Assembly (NCBI GenBank): GCA_030745815.1
Contig: JASLNX010000202.1
Coordinates: 1 to 6,811 of the forward strand
Direction of reading: 5' to 3'
Source of the DNA: an archaeon
Lineage (GTDB): Archaea; Iainarchaeota; Iainarchaeia; Iainarchaeales; GCA-2688035
DNA: 6,811 nt
Shown here piece by piece: positions 1 to 5,231 of the stretch. A program made the position numbers and the translations under genes. Position 1 is the stretch's first letter; each line of letters starts with the position of its first letter. The notes under the pieces are model-generated. The model ran no database searches and was not told the origin of the DNA. It was given only the letters and a program-made list of their open reading frames with translations.

Positions 1-968
1 AGATACCTGGCCTAATTAAAAAAAAGCTGAAACCAGCTGTAAAGAAAAAAGAAAAGAAAGAACAGCCTTTGCCGGTAAAAAAACAAGAGCCAGTAAGTTC
101 TAAACCGGCCCCAACCGCTTCTGATTTACTTGCAGAATCTCTAAAAACAAAGGAGTTTTTGCCTGTTAGAGTTTCCAAATTTGATGCGCTTGTTGAAAAA
201 GGCGGAGTTGAAAGGGGAAACACCTTGCTTGTTGCTGGCGGTTGTGGAACTGGTAAGAGTACTTTTACAATGCAATCCCTTTACCACGGAGTTCAAAAAG
301 GAGAGAAAGGAGTTTATCTTTCTTTTGAGGAACCGGTTGAAAAACTTAGAAGGCACATGAAGGCAAATTATGGGTGGGACCTTGCCAAGTATGAAAAGCA
401 GGGAAATCTGGCCCTCTTAATGCTTGACCCATTTAAGATTGCAAGAAGTGTTGAAGCATCTGTGATGGAGAAGAGCGGTGACCTAATGGTTGACGTTGAA
501 CAGATGGACATTCCGTTTGTTCCAGACCGAGTGGTGGTTGATTCTCTTTCAGCTCTAAGCATTGCCTTTATGGGAAACGTTGAGAACTACAGGTATTATA
601 TCAGAAATCTTTTTGAAAAGCTTGACGAGTTTAATTCTGTAAACTTTGTGATAAGTGAAACAGAAATGGATCCAGGGGTTTATAGTAGAAGCGGGATTGA
701 GGAATTTTTGTCAGATGGGGTAATTGTACTTTATAATTTAAGAGAGGGAAAGAAAAGAGAGAGGGCTCTTGAGGTGCTGAAACTAAGATGCAGTGACCAC
801 GTGAAAAAACTTGTACCATATGCCATAACCAAAAAAGGAATAACGATTAAGGCTAAAAAAGGAATAATGTCAGAGGCCCTTTCTCAAGGACTTGTAAAAT
901 CTTCTGGCAGTAAGCAGCACGGTTCGCATTCTGGATTACCAAAGTCCCCAGTGGATGGGTTTCCATGA
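1..968 (+). CDS. KaiC-like RecA-superfamily ATPase, 5' end outside window
   Basis: Cytosolic P-loop ATPase of the single-domain archaeal KaiC-like group (relatives: KaiC, GvpD, archaellum FlaH/ArlH). Numbering from the TTG at 69 as residue 1: Walker A GGCGTGKST at 57-65 with Lys63, the KaiC-type paired glutamates in SFEEP at 85-89, Walker B RVVVDSLSAL at 154-163 with Asp158, SETE at 196-199, and the C-terminal strand block DGVIVLYNL...LEVLKLRCSDH (216-244), matching the family's usual KMRGTxH region with Gly-Thr changed to Cys-Ser. The reading frame stays open to base 3, so the TTG is probably not the start. The upstream codons encode a Lys/Pro-rich, presumably disordered linker (IPGLIKKKLKPAVKKKEKKE), and the RecA core begins only near residue 33, so the protein has an N-terminal extension of more than 50 residues and perhaps a further domain. 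The last 35 residues are Ser/Gly/Lys-rich. The stop overlaps the next start (ATGA). KaiC-like proteins usually act as ATP-driven switches or oligomeric scaffolds; the partner here is unknown, with the two downstream membrane proteins the obvious candidates. Confidence 0.88.
   Translation, partial: IPGLIKKKLKPAVKKKEKKEQPLPVKKQEPVSSKPAPTASDLLAESLKTKEFLPVRVSKFDALVEKGGVERGNTLLVAGGCGTGKSTFTMQSLYHGVQKGEKGVYLSFEEPVEKLRRHMKANYGWDLAKYEKQGNLALLMLDPFKIARSVEASVMEKSGDLMVDVEQMDIPFVPDRVVVDSLSALSIAFMGNVENYRYYIRNLFEKLDEFNSVNFVISETEMDPGVYSRSGIEEFLSDGVIVLYNLREGKKRERALEVLKLRCSDHVKKLVPYAITKKGITIKAKKGIMSEALSQGLVKSSGSKQHGSHSGLPKSPVDGFP
965..968 (+). promoter_or_regulatory. ATGA stop/start overlap, ATPase to first membrane protein
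   Basis: The TGA of the KaiC-like gene (966-968) shares bases with the ATG of the next gene (965-967). This geometry usually marks translational coupling by terminating and reinitiating ribosomes. The preceding GGATGGG (953-959 region) is only a weak Shine-Dalgarno match, which fits reliance on coupling. Inference from sequence only. Confidence 0.75.
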
Positions 969-2746
969 AAAAGCTTGTTGTAGTTCTTTTATTTTTATTT
1001 TTATTTTCAGTAGCCTTTGCCGCTATTGAATGCGGTAACCTTAATTGTGAAACCGGGGAAACCCGAGACAGTTGCCCTGCAGACTGTTGTAACGGGGATG
1101 TCCCAAACCAATATGGTAAAGAGTATTATGTAAAAGACAATGGAAGGTGTGGAACGAGATGGAAGCCAAATTTTTGTGGTAATACAACGTGTGATGGCGG
1201 AGAAAGCTTTTCAAATTGCCCATCAGATTGTGCACCGGATGCGATTTCAATTGAGATACTGGAATTTGATAGTAATAAAACTTATATGCGCGGAGACATT
1301 ATTTCTATTAAGGTACTGGTCAATTCAGACGAAGGGCCAATTCCATTTGCATCTGTTTATGCCACAGGTTTTTTTGGTGTTACGCAATTTTTTGACGACG
1401 GCAAGAACAATGATGATGGAAAAAATGACGGCATTTACGCAGTAAACATTGTTGTTCCATCTGATGCATTTGGAGGGCAAAAATCTGTTAATTTAATAGC
1501 TGAAAAGGGCAACACAAAAAAGTCTATTAAAATTAAGCCAACAATTAAAGCAGAGCTTGATGTGACTCTAAATTTAAGGCAGGAAAGGTTTTCGTTGGGA
1601 GACCAGGTTTTTGGAGAAGGCAAGATTGAAAAGAACGGCGAGCCATTTAGTGGCGATTTAAATGTAATACTTGCTTACAAAGGACAGGTTTTGATTGATT
1701 CTGCTGTGCAGTCTGGAGACAACGGACTTTACTCTTTTTCTTATAGGACTAGCCTAATAGACCCGCCAGGTATTTGGGATCTTAATCTAAACATAGTTGA
1801 CTCGGCTGGAAATGAGGGACGTGTTTTTAGGGAAGTTGAAGTCTTTGAGGAGATTATTGTATCATACTATTCTATTGATTTTGAAGAGCCGACTTCAAAG
1901 ATTTTTAACAGAGGGGACTTTGCCCAGTTTCTTGTAAGTGTGAAGGGCTCTAACGGGGTTTTGGTTACTGGTGCTGACGTAGTGTTGAGTGTGCCAGGGC
2001 AGCTTCCGGTTAAACTGAAAGAAATCTCTTATGGAAAATACACTTATTCGTACAAAATCCCATTTGATTTCCCAGTGGGGGAACAAGTGGTTTCCGTTGC
2101 CGCTTCAACTGAAGAAGAGGGCAACCTTCTTTCAGGCGCAGACGTTTTGGTAATTATTGTGGACAAAACTGAGATCAGGGTTGAAATGTTTAAACCGGAA
2201 AAAAGACTTGTTTCATTAGGCGACTTAGTTGAGTTTGAATTCCTTGCGCGTTATCCGGATACTTCCCTTGTATCAAAAGCAATTTTTGACCTTAAGGTTG
2301 ATGGGGATATAGTTGAAGTAAATGAGTTTGTGAAAGGAGATTACACAGCATCTTACTTGGTTAATGGTGAAAACCCTGAAAAGATAGCAATCTTACTCAG
2401 TGTTTCTGACCCCCATGGCAATGCCGGGATCTTTGAATCGGAGTTGGCGATAAAGACGGAATTTGATTTAGTGCACTTGGTTTTGCGTGACAGCTTGCTA
2501 ACGTTTCTTGTTGGCACAATGTTAATTGTTTCTCTTGCAGCAGGTGTACTTTACTTTAAAAAATTTGCAAAGGGCCGTGGCTTAGAGGCAAGGCGTGACG
2601 AGCTTAAAAAGATTATGAAGGATTTGAAGAAAGAGTATTATGGTAAGGGTAAATTAAAGACTGTGCAATACCGCGGGCTTTTGGACAGGTACCAACAAGA
2701 GCTTGATGAAATAGATGCAGTTCTTAGTGTGAGGGATAAAAAATGA
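965..2746 (+). CDS. Secreted single-pass membrane protein: Cys-rich repeats, four Ig-like domains, cytoplasmic helical tail
   Basis: No named family recognised; the architecture is clear. Residues 1-20 are a Sec signal peptide (MKK, hydrophobic core, AFA-A cleavage site). Residues 23-89 hold ten cysteines in two CGNxxCxxGExxxxCPxDC repeats (23-41 and 71-89) plus C42 and C62; there is no other cysteine in the protein, which suggests up to five extracellular disulfides. About four beta-sandwich (Ig-like) domains follow, roughly 94-192, 197-293, 299-400 and 402-498, each with a 'GD' strand near its start and an [N/D/K]GxY...Y motif later. The first contains an Asp-rich loop DDGKNNDDGKNDGIY (144-158), typical of calcium-binding turns in extracellular domains. 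A transmembrane helix lies at about 511-530, followed by positive residues (KKFAKGR) and a helical, charged tail to 593 on the cytoplasmic side. Its ATG overlaps the ATPase stop, and its TGA overlaps the next start, so all three genes are likely co-translated. Role inferred only: surface adhesion or sensing, with the tail reporting to the ATPase. Confidence 0.85.
   Translation: MKKLVVVLLFLFLFSVAFAAIECGNLNCETGETRDSCPADCCNGDVPNQYGKEYYVKDNGRCGTRWKPNFCGNTTCDGGESFSNCPSDCAPDAISIEILEFDSNKTYMRGDIISIKVLVNSDEGPIPFASVYATGFFGVTQFFDDGKNNDDGKNDGIYAVNIVVPSDAFGGQKSVNLIAEKGNTKKSIKIKPTIKAELDVTLNLRQERFSLGDQVFGEGKIEKNGEPFSGDLNVILAYKGQVLIDSAVQSGDNGLYSFSYRTSLIDPPGIWDLNLNIVDSAGNEGRVFREVEVFEEIIVSYYSIDFEEPTSKIFNRGDFAQFLVSVKGSNGVLVTGADVVLSVPGQLPVKLKEISYGKYTYSYKIPFDFPVGEQVVSVAASTEEEGNLLSGADVLVIIVDKTEIRVEMFKPEKRLVSLGDLVEFEFLARYPDTSLVSKAIFDLKVDGDIVEVNEFVKGDYTASYLVNGENPEKIAILLSVSDPHGNAGIFESELAIKTEFDLVHLVLRDSLLTFLVGTMLIVSLAAGVLYFKKFAKGRGLEARRDELKKIMKDLKKEYYGKGKLKTVQYRGLLDRYQQELDEIDAVLSVRDKK
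1031..1231 (+). repeat. Two protein-level CGNxxCxxGExxxxCPxDC repeats
   Basis: Bases 1031-1087 and 1175-1231 encode two 19-residue copies of the same motif, exactly 48 residues apart, inside the N terminus of the 593-residue membrane protein. Copy one reads CGNLNCETGETRDSCPADC and copy two CGNTTCDGGESFSNCPSDC. The conserved positions are four cysteines, Gly-Asn after the first, Gly-Glu, and Pro-x-Asp before the last. Similar repeats are common in extracellular proteins of archaea and some bacteria. DNA identity between the copies is low, so this is an old duplication. Confidence 0.85.
2731..2746 (+). promoter_or_regulatory. Shine-Dalgarno-like GAGGG and ATGA overlap, first to second membrane protein
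   Basis: GAGGG at 2731-2735 lies seven bases before the ATG at 2743, and that ATG overlaps the upstream TGA (2744-2746). It is the second identical ATGA junction in this operon and fixes the start of the 445-residue protein. The fixed geometry implies matched production of the two membrane proteins. Confidence 0.7.
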
Positions 2747-4080
2747 AAGTGAGATTGCTGGCAGTTGTATTTATTTTTTGTCTTGTTTTGTCAACATTTA
2801 CTAATGTGTACGCTGCCCCGGAAAAAGATCAGCCCGTTCCAAACTTTCTTACTTTGGAAGTGAAAGGAGATAGTTTTGAAAAAGGGGACAAGATTGTAAT
2901 AAAAGGAAATGCCAATGTTGAAGTTGAAGTAACAGCTTATAATGAAGAAAGAATAGTTTTTTCCAAAAAGGTTCCAGTAGAAGGCAATGAGTTTTATTTA
3001 GAATATGAAACCAGCTTTACTGACCCTAAGGGTGAGTGGAAAATAGTTGCAAGAGATGGTTTGAATACTAAAGAAGAGCTTGTGACTGTTTTGGAAACAA
3101 GGGAGTCGTCTTTTCTATCGTTGGTATTTTTGAGTCCTGCACCAACTACATTTAGAAGAACAGAAACAATTGGGGTTTCAGTAAAGGTAAGTGACGCTGG
3201 TTCACCTCTAAGTGAGGCAAACGTATATTTCTGGGGTGCAGACGGAGAAAAAATAAATTTGTTACACAAGGAAGATGGAATTTATTCGGAAACTTATCGA
3301 ATCCCTGAAAACGGTATTTCTGGGCCATGGAATCTTACAGTAGTTGCTTCTCATCGAAAGATTGGCGAAACAATTGGAGGGGAAGGCAAGATTGCATTGT
3401 ATGTTGAGAAAAGCCCACTGGAGATTGTTTTAGTAGACCCGGTTAACAAGGAATTTTATTTTGATAAGCCCATGGAAATTAAAGTAAAGGTATTGTATTA
3501 TGATGGCTCAACAATGACGGATGGGAATATTTTAGTTGGTCTTTCTCAAGTGAAAGATTATGGTAGTTTCCCAATGAAATCAATCAATGACGGGCTCTTT
3601 ACAGTAAGCGTTCCACTAATGTTATTTGAGAACCAAATTCTTAGCGTGCACTTTGAGGTATCGGATGTTTATGGTAATTCAACAAACCAGATTATTGGTT
3701 TTGAACCACGTGATTACCTATTTTATTTGATAAAGGCAAACATTTTGATTATTGGAGTAATTTTAATTGTTGGAGTTGGTTCTGCCTTTTTAATTTTCAC
3801 AAAAACAAAGACCCACTTAGACAAGAAAACCCTGTTTGCTGAAAACAAAAGACTTTACGCACTGAAAAAGAAAAATCAGAAGAATTATCTTGTTGAAAGA
3901 AGCATTTCTCGAGATGATTTTGACAAGCGAGACGCAGAACTTGACACACAGATAAGAGATGTTAGAAATAGCATGAGAAAGCTTGATGTGGAAGAGGCAA
4001 AGCTTGCAGCCAAGAAGCAGACCGGTAAAGTAAGTCCTGTTATAAAATCCAAGAAAGCACCAGTTCCAAAATCAAAGTAA
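2743..4080 (+). CDS. Secreted single-pass membrane protein: three Ig-like domains, cytoplasmic helical and Lys/Pro-rich tail
   Basis: No named family recognised; it looks like a shorter, divergent relative of the protein encoded just upstream. Signal peptide 1-24 (VYA-A cleavage). Three Ig-like beta-sandwich segments at about 35-118, 123-223 and 225-323; the middle one has the clearest motif, EDGIYSETYRIP then GPWNLTV (178-200), and the first a matching FYLEYE...GEWKIV. There is no cysteine outside the signal peptide, so it lacks the upstream protein's disulfide module. Transmembrane helix about 332-352, then KTKTH and a cytoplasmic helical region (about 357-425) with the pattern NYLVERSISRDDFDKR, followed by a Lys/Pro/Val-rich end (426-445) resembling the linker before the KaiC-like domain two genes upstream. 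The start is supported by the ATGA overlap and a purine-rich GAGGG seven bases before the ATG. Likely partner of the other membrane protein and of the ATPase; biochemical function unknown. Confidence 0.84.
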   Translation: MKVRLLAVVFIFCLVLSTFTNVYAAPEKDQPVPNFLTLEVKGDSFEKGDKIVIKGNANVEVEVTAYNEERIVFSKKVPVEGNEFYLEYETSFTDPKGEWKIVARDGLNTKEELVTVLETRESSFLSLVFLSPAPTTFRRTETIGVSVKVSDAGSPLSEANVYFWGADGEKINLLHKEDGIYSETYRIPENGISGPWNLTVVASHRKIGETIGGEGKIALYVEKSPLEIVLVDPVNKEFYFDKPMEIKVKVLYYDGSTMTDGNILVGLSQVKDYGSFPMKSINDGLFTVSVPLMLFENQILSVHFEVSDVYGNSTNQIIGFEPRDYLFYLIKANILIIGVILIVGVGSAFLIFTKTKTHLDKKTLFAENKRLYALKKKNQKNYLVERSISRDDFDKRDAELDTQIRDVRNSMRKLDVEEAKLAAKKQTGKVSPVIKSKKAPVPKSK

Positions 4081-4081
4081 C

Positions 4082-4088
4082 TTTTTTT
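4082..4088 (+). terminator. Poly-T terminator after the three-gene operon
   Basis: A run of seven T begins two bases after the TAA of the last operon gene. Archaeal RNA polymerase commonly stops at such U-tracts without a hairpin. A short imperfect palindrome (ACTGCTTAAACAGT, 4090-4103) follows but lies downstream of the tract, so it is probably not part of the terminator. Confidence 0.6.
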
Positions 4089-4297
4089 AACTGCTTAAAC
4101 AGTATTGAAAATGGGTAAAATAGGGCCATTTAGCAGCATAAATCAATAAGTTGTTGTAAAAAAGTCAAAAGTAAGTGGTCTTTTAGCTCTTTTCAAGCCC
4201 TTTCTTCACCGAGTACGGACATTATTCCCTGTGTGGGTTACCTCTTTTGAACCAATAACTGTTGTGGAAAAAGTTGTTTAAGAGTTTGGCTGTAAAT
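4089..4297. other. Intergenic spacer without a recognisable gene
   Basis: About 210 bases separate the operon from the zinc-ribbon gene. I find no tRNA-like cloverleaf or T-loop, no convincing box C/D pair and no ORF with coding character. Bases 4190-4260 look somewhat richer in G and C than the flanks and contain a possible GGTT...AACC stem (4237-4254 area), which is too weak to call an RNA. A TATA-like element for the next gene lies at its right end. Confidence 0.5.
4274..4284 (+). promoter_or_regulatory. TATA-like element for the zinc-ribbon gene
   Basis: TTGTTTAAGAG contains a TTTAA core centred about 25 bases before the ATG at 4304, the spacing expected if transcription starts at or beside the start codon (leaderless mRNA). 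The match to the TTTAAATA consensus is imperfect. The same geometry is seen for the helix-turn-helix gene on the other strand, which strengthens both calls. Confidence 0.5.
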
Positions 4298-4303
4298 ATG
4301 TTT

Positions 4304-4480
4304 ATGGCAAAGGAAATCCCAAAAGAACTTCTTGAAATACTTGCTTGTCCAAAGTGTAAGGGCAATTTGCAGTACAAAAAAGTAGAGCAAAAGCTTGAGT
4401 GTAAAAACTGCAAGCTTGCTTTTAGGGTTGAAGAAGGCATTCCAGTAATGCTTATTAAAGAAGCGAAAAAAATAAAGTAA
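4304..4480 (+). CDS. Trm112/UPF0434-like zinc-ribbon protein
   Basis: A 58-residue protein beginning MAKEIPKELLEILACPKC. Four cysteines in CPKC (15-18) and CKNC (33-36) form a zinc ribbon, followed by the family hallmark EEGIPVML (43-50). This matches the Trm112p-like/UPF0434 (YcaR) fold. Archaeal and eukaryotic Trm112 proteins bind and stabilise several SAM-dependent methyltransferases that modify tRNA, rRNA and release factor; the bacterial relatives are less well understood. Length is normal for the small prokaryotic members. Start choice: ATG 4304 gives the usual short N terminus before LLEILACP and fits the TATA spacing; ATG 4298 would add two residues (MF), and TTG 4262 would place the TATA-like element inside the gene, so it is unlikely. 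No methyltransferase gene is adjacent in this window. It converges on the helix-turn-helix gene with 29 bases between stops. Confidence 0.85.
   Translation: MAKEIPKELLEILACPKCKGNLQYKKVEQKLECKNCKLAFRVEEGIPVMLIKEAKKIK
4466..4472 (-). terminator. T7 tract on the minus strand downstream of the helix-turn-helix gene
   Basis: Seven A on the plus strand read as TTTTTTT on the minus strand, about 38 bases past the stop of the minus-strand gene. They lie inside the last codons of the convergent zinc-ribbon gene (Lys-rich C terminus), so the two transcripts would overlap at their 3' ends. Coding for Lys-Lys also explains the run, hence moderate confidence. Confidence 0.4.
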
Positions 4481-4500
4481 TCCCTCTTGCCTGCCAGCTG

Positions 4501-4505
4501 TTTTT
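4501..4505 (+). terminator. Short T-tract terminator for the zinc-ribbon gene
   Basis: TTTTT about twenty bases after the TAA, preceded by the palindromic CAGCTG (4495-4500). It is a plausible archaeal U-tract stop, but five T are at the lower limit. Confidence 0.35.
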
Positions 4506-4509
4506 GTGT

Positions 4510-5199
4510 TTAAATAAGTTGAGTTTCTTCCTGTGATATTCTCTGGCTCAAGTATATTTCCAGTTCTTTCTTGCCCTCTGCAAGTCGCTTTCTTTCCGTT
4601 CGTGTAAGCTTTCTTCCCCTGGCCAAAATTTCTAATGCAATCGCGTCTACTATTGGCTGGGTTTTCCTCAATTTATCTAATCCTGACTTGGACATGTCTG
4701 CCATGCCTGCCAGTGCACTTAAGCTTGCAGGCTTTTTATCTGCAGCTGACACAAGATTGGTCACGCTCCTAGCTATTTTTGTTTTGTGTCCCCTTCTTTT
4801 GCCAATATTACGCCTTTTGGTGGCTGATCCGAGGCCTGCTGGATTAGTAGCTCCACGTGTACTTGCTTTTATAACTCTACTAATTTTATTTTGAGTAAGA
4901 CCGGTTATTTCTGAAATTCCTCTTATTGTAATATATCCTGCTTTTCTGGCTTCATCTATTTGTATCATTATCCATCTATTTTGCTGTTTGTTAAAAGACA
5001 CACGCAGTTCTGGATGCTTTAGTAAAGTTGACCTCACCTCTCCAGCACTAAGGGTTGTTACTCCTGCAGTTCTGGCCTCAAGCCTTCCGGGCCCTTGGAG
5101 GTTTTCAGGCTGTTTAAAAGCAGCATTGATTAATCTCACGCGCTCTTGCACTATCTTTGCATGTTTGGGCCTTTGTCTTATTCCACGACTCCTTGTCAT
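4510..5199 (-). CDS. Basic helix-turn-helix protein, probable DNA-binding regulator
   Basis: A 229-residue, strongly Lys/Arg-rich protein that I do not recognise as a named family. Three segments look like helix-turn-helix units: RLEARTAGVTTLSAGEVRST (39-58, followed by LLKHPEL), GYITIRGISEITGLTQNKIS (88-107, followed by RVIKAS; the most convincing), and ASLSALAGMADMSKSGLDKL (158-177, followed by RKTQPIV). Their spacing is about 50-70 residues. Between the second and third lies a Gly/Arg/Lys-rich stretch (115-142), and the C terminus (197-229) is a charged helix. No metal site, signal peptide or membrane segment is seen. The ATG at 5199 is supported by a TATA box centred about 26 bases upstream. 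It sits 32 bases after pyrG on the same strand; this may be simple adjacency rather than shared function. It could be a chromosomal transcription factor or a chromatin-like protein. The antisense ORF at 4571-4894 is a shadow. Confidence 0.75.
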   Translation of the reverse strand: MTRSRGIRQRPKHAKIVQERVRLINAAFKQPENLQGPGRLEARTAGVTTLSAGEVRSTLLKHPELRVSFNKQQNRWIMIQIDEARKAGYITIRGISEITGLTQNKISRVIKASTRGATNPAGLGSATKRRNIGKRRGHKTKIARSVTNLVSAADKKPASLSALAGMADMSKSGLDKLRKTQPIVDAIALEILARGRKLTRTERKRLAEGKKELEIYLSQRISQEETQLI

Positions 5200-5218
5200 A
5201 ACAAATATCTGGCTTTTC

Positions 5219-5230
5219 GTGTTTAAATAG
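5219..5230 (-). promoter_or_regulatory. TATA box of the helix-turn-helix gene
   Basis: On the minus strand CTATTTAAACAC is centred about 26 bases before the ATG at 5199, the classical archaeal distance for a transcript starting at the start codon. It lies immediately after the pyrG stop codon (5232-5234), so pyrG and this gene can be transcribed separately. No T-tract separates them, so read-through from pyrG is also possible. Confidence 0.65.
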
Positions 5231-5231
5231 C

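Noticed and set aside
69..71. TTG as the start of the KaiC-like protein
   Set aside because: The frame is open back to the window edge and encodes a coherent Lys/Pro-rich linker; no ribosome-binding site precedes the TTG.
1140..1445. 101-codon plus-strand ORF in another frame of the first membrane protein
   Set aside because: It lies within a region whose main frame encodes conserved cysteine repeats and an Ig-like module; no initiation signal is seen.
4111..4149. 12-codon ORF starting ATGGGTAAAATAGGG
   Set aside because: Too short, no homology visible and no promoter at the expected distance.
4200..4260. Possible small RNA (box C-like GGTGAAGA on the minus strand, GGTT...AACC stem)
   Set aside because: The box C match is imperfect, no proper box D (CTGA) is at the right distance, and no stable fold is evident by eye.
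4508..4517. GTTTAAATAA resembling a strong TATA box
   Set aside because: It spans the stop codon of the minus-strand gene, and no start codon of a credible gene lies about 25 bases away on either strand; TTTAAA is common in this AT-rich sequence.
4571..4894. 107-codon plus-strand ORF
   Set aside because: It is fully antisense to the basic helix-turn-helix gene, whose start has a TATA box; its hydrophobic composition is what antisense of a basic protein yields.
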